Source: Sulfurovum sp. (GTDB lineage: Bacteria; Campylobacterota; Campylobacteria; Campylobacterales; Sulfurovaceae). Taken from it: a DNA stretch of 37,079 bases. Position numbers and translations under genes: made by a program. The notes under the pieces are model-generated. The model searched no databases. It saw nothing but the letters and a program-made list of their open reading frames with translations, and was not told where the DNA came from. The stretch spans positions 1 through 37,079 of the forward strand of contig JAGXFO010000005.1 in NCBI GenBank assembly GCA_024637255.1. Direction: 5' to 3'. Below are positions 16,817 to 26,364 of the stretch, one piece after another. Position 1 is the first letter of the stretch. Each line of letters starts with the position of its first letter.

Positions 16817-16836
16817 ACTATTTGGAGTATTATAGT
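16817..16836. promoter_or_regulatory. Inverted-repeat operator candidate
   Basis: ACTAT (16817-16821) and ATAGT (16832-16836) form an inverted repeat overlapping the -10 box of the toxin-antitoxin promoter. Position and symmetry fit a Phd/YefM operator; the arms are only 5 bp, so this is tentative. Confidence 0.4.
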
Positions 16837-16857
16837 TAATATTATTTGATTTGTCAA
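16829..16857 (-). promoter_or_regulatory. Consensus sigma70 promoter of the toxin-antitoxin operon
   Basis: On the minus strand TTGACA (16852-16857) and TATAAT (16829-16834) are separated by exactly 17 bases, a perfect -35/-10 pair. The TGA stop codon of the restriction-modification gene lies inside the -35 box. This differs from the extended -10 style of most promoters in this window. Confidence 0.75.
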
Positions 16858-19562
16858 TTTTGCACAAAATCACCCAAATACTCCTCATACAACGCAAACA
16901 AAAATTCTATGCGTTCTTTGTCGTTTTTGAAGCTTTTGTTTGTGTAACATTTGTCTACTGCTTTGTCTAACTCTTGGTGGGCTTTTTTTAGGGTTGGGGG
17001 CATGGCTAATGGGTCATAGAGATCGGCTAGTGAGCTCTCTTTAAAACTCTCTCTGATTTCTAAAACTTTTTGTGCTTTTTCTTCTACTTGCTCTTTGTTT
17101 TTTTGGCTTACATTTTTTGGGAATGGGTAGTTGTTATAAACTAAATCTTTTGAATATCTGTAATCACTTTTGAGTCTTCCGCATGTATATTTCACCCATG
17201 CCATATGCATTAATGATGTTAAATTTCCAAAAAGGAATAAATCACCGTTTGGGATAGCTTGACAAGTATCACCTACAATAAAAATTTTAGTAAAAAATCC
17301 CATAGGTATATATTCTCTATTTTCTGATGTAGTTCTTGGAACTAAAATAAAACTACTTTCAGGTTGAGTCACTTGTCTAAATAAAGTATGATAAATATAA
17401 TCTCTTGTTGATTGAGCTTTACTGTTTAAACGAAATTGCTTAACCTGTTCAACTCTTTTTAAAATTTCAGGAGATTGTTTTAAATCACTTGGATTTGCAC
17501 CAACTAACCAAATAACCCACCTATTGATATTTCGAAGAAACTCTCGTCCACTTAAAAATGGTTTTATAAATTTTTCTGCATTCGCATCTTTGAAAATAAT
17601 TTCATTTTTTTCTTCATCTGTTAAAAGGAAAAACCCACCATCTGTTGGCTTACTTCCATACTTCATTGCTGATACATTTGCTAAAGGCTTACTTCGATTT
17701 GTCACAACAATATCATGAGCTTCTACTAAGTAAGGATTAATGTTTTTCACACTCTTTTCAAGTGCTTCACCTTTTATATTTTCATACTCATAAATCTTTT
17801 TATTTTCACTATCAAAATTTGCAAATCCAACAATCACAACATGAACAGCAGCGTTTGACTTTGCTTCGTTACTCCAGTTGAAAGTTTGATGTGCAAAGTG
17901 AATTTTTATCTTATATTTATTTAAAAGAACACTCCATAAAATTCCAACTTGTTCTCCTTGTACAATTGAATTAGTCGAAACAAAAGCTACTTTAATTTTA
18001 GTATTTTGAATATATTCTGATGCTTTGTAAAACCATGCAGAAACATAATCCATTACCCCAGAAGCTTTAATATCATGCAAGACAGAAGTTAGTTCTTTTT
18101 TTTGCTGAACAGACTGTAAATGATGTCCTATAAACGGCGGATTCCCAAGAATAAAAGAGAGTTTATCTTTAGAAACGACCTCTTCCCAATCAATCGTAAG
18201 CGAATTTCCATGCACTATATTTGCCGTTTTTTTGAGTGGAAGCCTTGCAAAGTATTGCCCGAAATACTCACTTATCATCATGTTCATCTGATGGTCAATC
18301 AGCCACATGGCAACTCTTGCAATCTGCGCGGCAAACTCTTCGACCTCTATGCCGTGAAACTGGTCAACATCACACCAAACTATGGCATCAATGTCGAGTA
18401 CATTTTCTTTGTGAAGTAGCTTGAGTATCTCAAACTCTAGTTTGCGTAACTCTCGGTAGGAGAGAATGAGAAAGTTTCCACTTCCACATGCCGGGTCAAA
18501 AAAGTTGAGTGTTGAGAGTTCTTTGTGAAACTCTTGGAGCTTCTTTTTATTTGTCTTTATTTTCTCAAATCGCTCATAAAGTTCATCCAAAAACAGAGGC
18601 TTTATGAGTTTTAAAATATTGCCCTCACTTGTGTAGTGCGCCCCTAAATTTCGTCTGTGAGCTTTGTCCATGATGGACTGAAAAAGTGAGCCGAATATTG
18701 CAGGGCTTATCAACGCCCAATCAAGATAACAGCACTCCAAAAGTGCCTCTCGCATCTTGGCATCAAATGAAACTATCGGCAAAAACTCTTCAAACAATCT
18801 TCCATTTACATAAGGAAAAACACTTAAACTCTCATCTATATTTTTGAGTCTTTTGTTCGTCGGAGTGTTGAGAACCTGATAAAGTTCTGCCAGCTTACTT
18901 CCTATATCGCTTCCATCTTCATGCGTTTTATCTTCTATAAACTCTGTAAAAATTCTTTTTTCAAAAATCGCTGTATCTTCTGCAAAAAGCAAAAACAGAA
19001 GCCTTACCAAAAAATGCTCTAGCGGATGCCCATCGTAACCTATGTTTTTGAGTTCGTCGTGAAGTTTTCCCATAAGCAGGGCAGCTTTTATGTTTACGGG
19101 GTCTTCTGCGACAACTTTATGTTTTGTGTATCCTGCAATAAAACCAAAAAGATTTACATTTTTGTAGAGTTCATTTATGTTAAATTCGTGTGTGGTGTTC
19201 TCTTCTAAGTCATAAAGTCGAAAGATTTCAAAGTCGGAAATGAGAATGTACTTCGGAAGTTCTGCTTCTTTTAATCCTGGGAAATAGTCAAGTGCTTGCG
19301 TGTAGGCTTTGTCTAAATCTTTGCCTTTTGATTTATGCTCAACTAGCAAAACACCTTTCCAAAAAAGGTCAATCCGCCCTCTTTTTTCGCCGAGCTTTTT
19401 AACAGGCTCTTCAAAAGAGGCAACTCTCTTTCTGCTGATGCCAAAAATATTGAAAAACTCATTCCAAAAACTTTGTGACTCCGCATGTTCTCTCTCTTCA
19501 CTTTCCCACTCTTTGGAAAAGTTTATCGCTCTGTTTTTTATCTCGTTCCAACTTAATGCCAT
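16854..19562 (-). CDS. Single-chain restriction-modification enzyme, MmeI-like (type IIL)
   Basis: A 902-residue protein close to MmeI in length and layout. Residues 1 to about 150 carry a PD-(D/E)xK nuclease motif (D65 in GRIDLFWKG, then E75-H-K77). A helical connector follows, with the conserved LGAHYTSE (306-313). The gamma-class N6-adenine methyltransferase core has motif I DPACGSGNF (356-364) and catalytic motif IV NPPF (474-477), and the C-terminal third holds the target-recognition region. Such enzymes methylate one strand for protection and cut about 20 bases away, with no separate methylase gene, consistent with none nearby. The recognition site cannot be inferred by eye. It lies 54 bases downstream of polA, same strand, and is followed by the toxin-antitoxin pair, which suggests an inserted defence block. 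Confidence 0.9.
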   Translation of the reverse strand: MALSWNEIKNRAINFSKEWESEEREHAESQSFWNEFFNIFGISRKRVASFEEPVKKLGEKRGRIDLFWKGVLLVEHKSKGKDLDKAYTQALDYFPGLKEAELPKYILISDFEIFRLYDLEENTTHEFNINELYKNVNLFGFIAGYTKHKVVAEDPVNIKAALLMGKLHDELKNIGYDGHPLEHFLVRLLFLLFAEDTAIFEKRIFTEFIEDKTHEDGSDIGSKLAELYQVLNTPTNKRLKNIDESLSVFPYVNGRLFEEFLPIVSFDAKMREALLECCYLDWALISPAIFGSLFQSIMDKAHRRNLGAHYTSEGNILKLIKPLFLDELYERFEKIKTNKKKLQEFHKELSTLNFFDPACGSGNFLILSYRELRKLEFEILKLLHKENVLDIDAIVWCDVDQFHGIEVEEFAAQIARVAMWLIDHQMNMMISEYFGQYFARLPLKKTANIVHGNSLTIDWEEVVSKDKLSFILGNPPFIGHHLQSVQQKKELTSVLHDIKASGVMDYVSAWFYKASEYIQNTKIKVAFVSTNSIVQGEQVGILWSVLLNKYKIKIHFAHQTFNWSNEAKSNAAVHVVIVGFANFDSENKKIYEYENIKGEALEKSVKNINPYLVEAHDIVVTNRSKPLANVSAMKYGSKPTDGGFFLLTDEEKNEIIFKDANAEKFIKPFLSGREFLRNINRWVIWLVGANPSDLKQSPEILKRVEQVKQFRLNSKAQSTRDYIYHTLFRQVTQPESSFILVPRTTSENREYIPMGFFTKIFIVGDTCQAIPNGDLFLFGNLTSLMHMAWVKYTCGRLKSDYRYSKDLVYNNYPFPKNVSQKNKEQVEEKAQKVLEIRESFKESSLADLYDPLAMPPTLKKAHQELDKAVDKCYTNKSFKNDKERIEFLFALYEEYLGDFVQN

Positions 19563-19616
19563 TTTATTTAAGACCTTTTATTCACCATTTTAAATGCAGT
19601 TATTTTACATAAATCT

Positions 19617-22328
19617 TTATTTCAACTCTCCCCAGCTGTCACCGACACTTACAGAACATTCAAGTGGCACGTCTAATTGCAGAACATTTTTCATCGTATG
19701 CACAAAACGTTTGCTTATCTCTTCCACTTTTTCTTCTTTAATCTCAAAGATAAGTTCATCATGGATTTGCAAAAGCATAAAGGCATCGAGGTTTTCTTCT
19801 TGTATCATACTGTCTATATGATTCATGGATAGCTTTATTAGGTCAGCAGCACTTCCTTGAAAAACGGTATTGACCGATTCACGCATAAATGAAGCTTTCA
19901 TCATGGCATTAGCACTCTCATAGTCAAACAGACGTCTACGTTTCAGTATGGTTTCTACGTAGCCGTCTATTTTTACACGTTCCTGAATCCCTACTAAAAA
20001 GTTTTTTACCGTAGGAAATGAAGCAAAATAATTGCTAATAATTTCTTTAGCTTCACTGGTGCTGATACCAATCTCATCAGAGAGTTTTTTGGGCCCCATG
20101 CCGTAGAGTAAACCAAAGTTCACAGACTTTGCATAATTACGTTTTGCCGGTGCTTCCTCTTCACCGAAAAGTTTAACAGCCGTAGCCAAGTGAATGTCCA
20201 CACCTTTGTTGAACGCATCAAGCAAGGCAGCGTCTTGAGAGAAATGTGCCAGTAATCGTAGTTCTATCTGAGAATAATCTATACTGACAAGTTTATAGCC
20301 CTCTTTAGCAACAAATGCCTCTCTAACAGAGCGGCCAAGTGCCGAGCGTACAGGAATGTTTTGTAAGTTTGGATCACGTGAACTTAAACGCCCTGTAGCA
20401 GTACCCGTTTGCCCAAAAGAAGTATAGATACGACTATGTGCATCCGCATTTGCCAATTTAAGTAAAGGCTCAACATAGGTAGAGAGCATCTTCTGGTATT
20501 CACGGTATTCTAGTATTTTTTCTATCACGGGATGTTCTCCCACAAGTGAGCTTAGTACGGCTTCATTGGTACTGTAGCCTGTTTTGGTTTTTTTGCCGCC
20601 TTTGAGTCCTAACTGCTGAAACAACACCACTCCCAACTGCTGCGTAGATCTAATGTTAAACTCTGCCCCACTCAATACATAAATCTCTTCTGTGAGTCTT
20701 GCCAGATCTTCACTTAAAGTTTTTTGCAAGGCTTCAAATTTTCTTGGGTCTATCTTTATCCCTAAACGCTCCATACGCATGAGCACATTAATAAACGGAT
20801 ATTCTACCTCTTTTGCTTCTTTTAAAAGATGTGTTAAAGAACCCAATTCCATTTTCTTTTTAATAGCTCCATAAAGAAGATAGGTCATCCATGCATCTTC
20901 AGCAGCATAAAAAGTTGCATCTTCTATGGCAACGGCTGAAAAATCTTCTCCTTTTTTGATCATCTCTTTAAAAGGCTTCATTTCATACTTGAAAAATGTT
21001 TTAGCAAGGGTATCGAGCCCTACTTTACTCCCAGGGTTCAAAAGCCATGCCATAATCATGGTATCGGCATGTGGCGTAAGTTCTTCAAAAGCATACTGGT
21101 TACAAAGCAAAGAAAAATCAAATTTTAGGTTTTGTCCTATGATGTTTCTTGTCATAAGTTTTTTTAATGCAGCCACCGCATCTTCAATGTCTACCTGTTC
21201 TTCTACGCCCAAGTAACTATGTCCGATGGGTACATAGTAGGCTTTTTGCACATCAACACAAAAACTGAATCCTACCATTTTGTCCACTTTGGTATCCAGC
21301 CCTGTTGTCTCTGTATCAAAAGCCACTAGCGCATCAGCGGGTATGCTGTCTATAGCCGCATGTAACTTCTCTTTTGTATCTAAGGTTATAGCTTCAAAAG
21401 TCAAGGTCGGACTCACAGATTTAACGGTATCAGATTCCGGTTTGGGCACAGCAGTTGCTACCCTCTCTTCCTGACCAACCTGTGCCTTTTTGATGGCTTG
21501 CTTCATCTCAAACATTTCAAACTCTTCCATAAGACAGGTCAGATAGTTTTTATCTTCAAATACAAAACTCTCAATATCTACATCTTTAAAAACTTCTTCA
21601 CTCATGGTTACCAGATCCCGTGACAAAAAAGCTTTTTCCTTACCCTCAAGCAAGAGTTTTTGAATACGAGGCGTACCACAGTTTTCCATATCTTCATAGA
21701 TGGCTTCAAGCGTATGGTACTCATTGATAAGCTTGCTTGCACCTTTTTGTCCTATTCCCTTAACGCCAGGTACATTGTCTGAACTGTCCCCAAGCAAGGC
21801 TTGAAAATTGATAAAATCTTTAGGGTTTACTCCAAACTTTTCGACACAAGCCTCTTCATCAACCTCTTTTCTCTTCACTGAGTCATACATCACCACTACA
21901 CCATCATCTATAAGCTGATAAAGGTCCTTATCGTGTGAAACTATGCGCACCTTGATGTCTTTTTGTTTCGCAAATTTTGTCACGGTTGCAATAACATCAT
22001 CCGCTTCAAATCCTTCACGCGAAAGATTTGCAAAACCCATCTGTTCTATCCACTCTATGGCAATAGGAAGCTGTTTGATCAAATCTTCCGGTGGAGCTTC
22101 ACGATGAGCCTTATACTCAGCATAAAGGTCATTACGAAATGTTCTTCCTTTGGCATCAAGTGCAAATACCAAATAGTCTGTACTGTGGTCACGGTGAAGA
22201 GAATCAACAAGGTTAATAAACCCTGTAAGCAGTCCTGTTGGAAAACCGTCGCTATTGCGCAAAGGAGGAAGTGCAAAATAAGAACGAAAGAAGAAGCCGA
22301 ATGTATCTATAATAGTGATGGTTTTCAA
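19617..22328 (-). CDS. polA: DNA polymerase I
   Basis: A 903-residue family A polymerase with all three domains: a 5' nuclease (about 1-290, with EADDVIA and SHDKDLYQL), a 3'-5' proofreading exonuclease that looks active (D338 and E340 in AFDTETTGLD, GQNLKFDF, Y474/D478), and the polymerase (motif A DYSQIELR at 684, motif B with KRNYAKSVNFGLLYG, motif C LQIHDELIFE). It fills gaps in repair and removes RNA primers. The start is TTG at 22328; the residues after it align with the usual family N-terminus and no upstream ATG fits, but the ribosome-binding site is weak (AGG). The restriction-modification gene follows 54 bases downstream. Confidence 0.96.
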   Translation of the reverse strand: MKTITIIDTFGFFFRSYFALPPLRNSDGFPTGLLTGFINLVDSLHRDHSTDYLVFALDAKGRTFRNDLYAEYKAHREAPPEDLIKQLPIAIEWIEQMGFANLSREGFEADDVIATVTKFAKQKDIKVRIVSHDKDLYQLIDDGVVVMYDSVKRKEVDEEACVEKFGVNPKDFINFQALLGDSSDNVPGVKGIGQKGASKLINEYHTLEAIYEDMENCGTPRIQKLLLEGKEKAFLSRDLVTMSEEVFKDVDIESFVFEDKNYLTCLMEEFEMFEMKQAIKKAQVGQEERVATAVPKPESDTVKSVSPTLTFEAITLDTKEKLHAAIDSIPADALVAFDTETTGLDTKVDKMVGFSFCVDVQKAYYVPIGHSYLGVEEQVDIEDAVAALKKLMTRNIIGQNLKFDFSLLCNQYAFEELTPHADTMIMAWLLNPGSKVGLDTLAKTFFKYEMKPFKEMIKKGEDFSAVAIEDATFYAAEDAWMTYLLYGAIKKKMELGSLTHLLKEAKEVEYPFINVLMRMERLGIKIDPRKFEALQKTLSEDLARLTEEIYVLSGAEFNIRSTQQLGVVLFQQLGLKGGKKTKTGYSTNEAVLSSLVGEHPVIEKILEYREYQKMLSTYVEPLLKLANADAHSRIYTSFGQTGTATGRLSSRDPNLQNIPVRSALGRSVREAFVAKEGYKLVSIDYSQIELRLLAHFSQDAALLDAFNKGVDIHLATAVKLFGEEEAPAKRNYAKSVNFGLLYGMGPKKLSDEIGISTSEAKEIISNYFASFPTVKNFLVGIQERVKIDGYVETILKRRRLFDYESANAMMKASFMRESVNTVFQGSAADLIKLSMNHIDSMIQEENLDAFMLLQIHDELIFEIKEEKVEEISKRFVHTMKNVLQLDVPLECSVSVGDSWGELK

Positions 22329-22406
22329 AAGACAAGCCTAGTTTTTTCTGTATTCTAGCCTATTAAGTGTTAGAGGTTCCAAAATTTAATTTTTAGGATA
22401 CATGAA

Positions 22407-22499
22407 ACAATAGCAGCTATCATTCCTTTTTTGATGGCAAGCATGGCTTTTGGCTTTGTAGTTGATAGGCGAAAATTGGACGTCAAAAAGTTTCGCTGA
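22407..22499 (+). other. Orphan hydrophobic mini-frame between polA and uvrA
   Basis: An open stretch on the + strand ends at TGA 22497 and encodes a plausible short membrane peptide (TIAAIIPFLMASMAFGFVVD, then a basic RRKLDVKKFR tail). The only ATGs are internal (22434, 22443), and no ribosome-binding site is obvious. It could be a remnant of a small membrane protein gene or chance. Confidence 0.25.
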
Positions 22500-22508
22500 C
22501 CCTAAGAA

Positions 22509-25343
22509 CTACATAGTCAGATTTAATTCTTTAGCCAAATACTCCCCTGTGTATGAGCCGGTATCTTTATATTCATGGGCCAATTTTTCAGGAGACCCTT
22601 CTGCGATAATAAGTCCTCCTTTATTGCCGCCTTCAGGTCCCATGTCTATGATGTAGTCTGCATTTTTAACCATGTCAAGGTTATGCTCAATCACCACAAG
22701 AGAGTTACCAAGTTCAACCAAATGGTGAAGCACTCCCGTAAGTCTGTCTACATCTGCAAAATGCAGTCCTGTTGTGGGCTCATCCAAAATGTAAAGTGTC
22801 TGACCTGTATCTTTTCGGCTTAACTCTTTGCTTAACTTAATGCGCTGTGCTTCACCACCTGAAAGGGTGGTAGCATTCTGCCCAAGCGTAATATAGCCCA
22901 GTCCTACATCTGTCAGTGTTTTAAGCTTGACAGCAATAGCAGGAATGGCTTTAAAAAACTCCAATGCCTCGCCTACACTCATTCCAAGCACATCTGAGAT
23001 TGATTTACCTTTATACAAGATTTCACGTGTCTGTGCATTGTAACGTGTCCCGCCACAGGCATCACAGCTTACCAGTACATCAGGCAAGAAATGCATCTCT
23101 ATCTTTATCTGTCCGTCACCTTGGCATTTCTCACAGCGTCCACCTTTAACATTAAACGAAAAACGTCCTATTTTGTAACCCCGAAGTTCCGCTTCTTTTG
23201 TCATGGCAAACAGTTTACGTATTTCATCCATCATGCCTGTATAAGTAGCAGGATTCGAACGTGGTGTTCGTCCTATGGGGCTCTGGTCAAGATAGATGAC
23301 CTTATCAAGTTTTTCAAGTCCTGTAATCTCTACACCATCAATTTTATTGACTTTTCTGGCACGATTAAGCAGTTCTCTTGCCACAGGAAGAAGTGTTTGA
23401 AGTATGAGTGAAGATTTACCTGAACCGCTCACTCCTGTCACGCAAACGAAGTTTTGCAAAGGAATTCTGGCATCAAGATTTTGAATATTATTGAGCGTGA
23501 CATTTTTGATCTCTATCCATTCTTTTTGAGGCTTATCATGAGAATACGCTATCTTTTTTTTACCATAGAGATAATCTGCTGTCAACGTTTTTGCTTTAAC
23601 CAATTTTTTCGCGTCTCCTGCAAATACCACCTCACCACCAAAGGCACCTGCTCCAGGTCCAATGTCTATAATGTAGTCAGCAGCCAAAATCGTCTCTTTG
23701 TCGTGCTCAACCACGATGACTGAATTTCCTTTTTCACGTAGAGAATTCAGTGTGCGTATCAGCTTCATAGTATCTCGCTCGTGAAGTCCTATACTTGGCT
23801 CATCCAGTACATACATGACTCCCGTAAGTCCTGAGCCTATCTGAGAGGCGATACGTATACGCTGCGCTTCGCCACCCGAGATACTTCTCGCATCACGACC
23901 CAAGGTGATATACCCCAGTCCCACATCATATAAAAAATAAAGTCTCTCATCCAGCTCTTTTAGTATAGACTCAGCTATCATCTTTTGCTGTTCACTAAGA
24001 TGAGAAAAATTGTTCTTATCTGAAAAATACGCATAGGATTTTTCTATGGGCATATCAATAATGTTGGCTATATTCAAGCCTTCGATCTTCACTGCCAGAG
24101 ATTGTGGCTTAAGCCTATGTCCATCACACTTATCACAAACCTTTTCGGTCATATATTCAGAGAGATCTTTTTCTTCCTTGAACATATCATGTGCAAATTT
24201 GACGACACCGGGCCACTCACGAGAAAGCTTATGACGTTTCCACAAAAAGTCTACCGTACCGCCGTTACCGTAAAGTATGGCTTTTTGCTGATGTGTTTCA
24301 AGTTCACCATAGGGAGTATTGATATTTATATCGTTTTGCTCACAAAAAGCATTAAGAAACTTCGTATAGTAGCCCTTGTTGAAACCATACATAATCTTCA
24401 CCGCACCCTTGTCGATGGAAAGTTCGGAATCTATCACTTTTTTAAGGTCTATAGCGTAACGGATCCCCAATCCGTCACAGGTAGGACAAGCGCCTTTTGG
24501 TGAGTTAAAAGAGAAACTCACCGGTTCTAAAGGTTCAAAACTTATTTTACAATCAAAACATGCCAAATGCTCAGAGTAATGGATATGCTGGGCATCCAGC
24601 TCAAACTCTTCATGATTAAGCACTTCTATCTCCAATTCGCCATAACTCTCTTTGAGTGCCTTCTCAATATCCTGCCCAATGCGGTCACGACTCTCTTCTT
24701 TAACTACCACTCTATCGACTACGACTTTAATAGTATGTTTTTTGGTCTTAGAAAGCTCTATCTCATCATCAAGACGTACCATCACTCCATCTATCATTGC
24801 GCGTACATACCCTTTATGGCGCAAGGACTCCAACATATCGCTGAAGCTCCCTTTCTTCTCATTGACCAATGGTGCCATGATGACAAGCTTCGCACCATCA
24901 GGCAGCCTGAGTACCTCTTCAATGATGTCAGAAGCAGACATAGAAGAAATAGGCTTTCCGCATTCATGGCAATACTGTTCTCCTACACGAGAAAAAAGTA
25001 ATCTAAGATAATCATATATTTCTGTGATCGTTCCTACTGTAGAACGCGGATTTTTTGACGTGGTTTTTTGGTCTATAGCGATGGCAGGTGTCAATCCCTC
25101 TATTTTATCTACATCAGGTTTACCCACACGCCCCAGAAACTGTCTAGCATAGCTCGATAAAGACTCAATGTAGCGTCTTTGTCCTTCTGCATAAAGCGTA
25201 GAAAATGCCAATGTTGATTTCCCAGAACCTGAAATACCCGTAACAACTACCAGTTTATTTTTAGGGATGCTTATATTGATATTTTTTAAATTATTTTCTC
25301 TTGCACCATAAACGTGTATCATGTCTTTTTTGGTATCCATCAT
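22509..25343 (-). CDS. uvrA: UvrABC excinuclease subunit A
   Basis: A 944-residue protein with the duplicated ABC ATPase design of UvrA: Walker A motifs GISGSGKSTL near the N-terminus and GVSGSGKSSL in the second half, two LSGGEAQRI/SISGGEAQRI signatures, DEPSIGLH and DEPTTGLH Walker B regions, and zinc-binding CxxC pairs (CHECGK, CFDCK...CPTCDG, CEKCQG...CDACGG). It scans DNA for bulky lesions and loads UvrB in nucleotide excision repair. The first of two adjacent ATGs is at 25343. It follows the TSUP gene by 47 bases on the same strand and may be cotranscribed with it. Confidence 0.97.
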   Translation of the reverse strand: MMDTKKDMIHVYGARENNLKNINISIPKNKLVVVTGISGSGKSTLAFSTLYAEGQRRYIESLSSYARQFLGRVGKPDVDKIEGLTPAIAIDQKTTSKNPRSTVGTITEIYDYLRLLFSRVGEQYCHECGKPISSMSASDIIEEVLRLPDGAKLVIMAPLVNEKKGSFSDMLESLRHKGYVRAMIDGVMVRLDDEIELSKTKKHTIKVVVDRVVVKEESRDRIGQDIEKALKESYGELEIEVLNHEEFELDAQHIHYSEHLACFDCKISFEPLEPVSFSFNSPKGACPTCDGLGIRYAIDLKKVIDSELSIDKGAVKIMYGFNKGYYTKFLNAFCEQNDININTPYGELETHQQKAILYGNGGTVDFLWKRHKLSREWPGVVKFAHDMFKEEKDLSEYMTEKVCDKCDGHRLKPQSLAVKIEGLNIANIIDMPIEKSYAYFSDKNNFSHLSEQQKMIAESILKELDERLYFLYDVGLGYITLGRDARSISGGEAQRIRIASQIGSGLTGVMYVLDEPSIGLHERDTMKLIRTLNSLREKGNSVIVVEHDKETILAADYIIDIGPGAGAFGGEVVFAGDAKKLVKAKTLTADYLYGKKKIAYSHDKPQKEWIEIKNVTLNNIQNLDARIPLQNFVCVTGVSGSGKSSLILQTLLPVARELLNRARKVNKIDGVEITGLEKLDKVIYLDQSPIGRTPRSNPATYTGMMDEIRKLFAMTKEAELRGYKIGRFSFNVKGGRCEKCQGDGQIKIEMHFLPDVLVSCDACGGTRYNAQTREILYKGKSISDVLGMSVGEALEFFKAIPAIAVKLKTLTDVGLGYITLGQNATTLSGGEAQRIKLSKELSRKDTGQTLYILDEPTTGLHFADVDRLTGVLHHLVELGNSLVVIEHNLDMVKNADYIIDMGPEGGNKGGLIIAEGSPEKLAHEYKDTGSYTGEYLAKELNLTM

Positions 25344-25390
25344 TTTTTAATCTCTTTAGTTTCAAATTTATTTTTTATCATTTTGTACTC

Positions 25391-26131
25391 TTAAAACCAT
25401 ATTTTTTTGATTAGCATCATCAAAATGATGACATAAAGTATTAGCAATGCTACCTTATGGTTGCTCGATGTCACATACTCTTTAAGCCATATGCCAAACC
25501 ATACCCCAAACAGTGATGTGACGGCTATTAAAAAACCGCTTTCAAAGTCTATGGTTCCAGTTATGAGTCTACTGAGCATACCCGCAACGGAGGAAAATAC
25601 TACAAAAAAGAGTCCTGCACTCACTGCTTTTTTGATGGGATAATGCAATAATCCCACCAAAAGAGGCGTTAAAACAATCGAGCCGCCCACACCTAATGTG
25701 ATGGCAAAAACACCTATCACCAAACCAATCAGAAATAATAATCCTTTATGAAGCGACTTGGTGACACTTCCCTCTTCATGCTGTTTCGAAATAAGCAGTC
25801 TAAACAATGCAAAAACAACCAGACTTACAAAAAGTATCTGCAGTACAATATCTGCAATATATTGCGTAACATATCCGCCGACAAATCCGCCGACAAATCC
25901 GCCCAAACCAACAAAAATACCTTCTCCTACAATTAGAGAACCTTTTTTGTGATTCAGATATGAGCCATATATAGAAGAAAATACCATTTGTACAATAGAG
26001 ATGCCGATGGCATCTTTTGTAGCAAAGCCCAAAACTAAGAGTATAGGCACAAGTATTGTTCCCCCGCCTATGCCAAAAAATCCGGACATTGCGCCTACAA
26101 ATATACCGACAAGACTTACTTCTATCATCAT
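25391..26131 (-). CDS. TSUP-family (TauE/SafE) membrane exporter
   Basis: A 246-residue protein with about eight membrane helices and the duplicated glycine-rich TSUP pattern: GAMSGFFGIGGGTILVP at the start and FAITLGVGGSIVLTPLL in the second half. The family moves sulfite, sulfoacetate, thiosulfate or other small organosulfur anions, which would suit a sulfur-metabolising host, but the substrate is not deducible. A Gly-Gly-Phe/Tyr-Val triplet repeat occurs in the third helix (GGFVGGFVGGYV). GGAG precedes ATG 26131 (a second ATG follows directly). An extended -10 box is present upstream. Confidence 0.87.
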   Translation of the reverse strand: MMIEVSLVGIFVGAMSGFFGIGGGTILVPILLVLGFATKDAIGISIVQMVFSSIYGSYLNHKKGSLIVGEGIFVGLGGFVGGFVGGYVTQYIADIVLQILFVSLVVFALFRLLISKQHEEGSVTKSLHKGLLFLIGLVIGVFAITLGVGGSIVLTPLLVGLLHYPIKKAVSAGLFFVVFSSVAGMLSRLITGTIDFESGFLIAVTSLFGVWFGIWLKEYVTSSNHKVALLILYVIILMMLIKKIWF

Positions 26132-26157
26132 ATTTAAGCTCCAAAAATCAAGTGGGG

Positions 26158-26166
26158 ATTATAGCA
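26158..26166 (-). promoter_or_regulatory. Extended -10 promoter of the TSUP gene
   Basis: TGCTATAAT on the minus strand, 27 bases before the ATG at 26131. A perfect TGnTATAAT box with no clear -35. Confidence 0.55.
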
Positions 26167-26328
26167 TTTTTCTTAGATGTTTGCAGTAATTTTAATCTAC
26201 ACAGCATGGAAGAACTATAAAAACTAAAATCATAAAAATAAAACAATGCAGGTAGACATCATGGCTACTTTATATTTATAAGGTATCTGGATTCTTTCCA
26301 GAACAAAATATGACAATTCGACATATTA

Positions 26329-26358
26329 TTGCTTCTTCTTCACAATTCTAACTATAAT
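26329..26358 (+). promoter_or_regulatory. Promoter that may give a leaderless mRNA
   Basis: TATAAT at 26353-26358 is followed only 6 bases later by the ATG of the nuclease gene (26365). TTGCTT at 26329-26334, 18 bases upstream, is an acceptable -35. Transcription would start at or next to the A of the ATG, and no ribosome-binding site is present. Confidence 0.5.
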
Positions 26359-26364
26359 ACGCAC

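Noticed and set aside
19617..22328. Possible loss of proofreading in PolA, as seen in some lineages
   Set aside because: The exonuclease residues D338, E340, Y474 and D478 are all present, so the domain looks functional.
22575..25011. Several long + strand frames inside uvrA
   Set aside because: uvrA is intact and conserved over its full length; the opposing frames have no family motif or initiation signal.
25758..25952. Open frame opposite the TSUP gene with Pro-Pro-Thr-Asn repeats
   Set aside because: It is the antisense reading of the repeated Gly-Gly-Phe-Val codons in the exporter helix; no ribosome-binding site and no protein-like composition.
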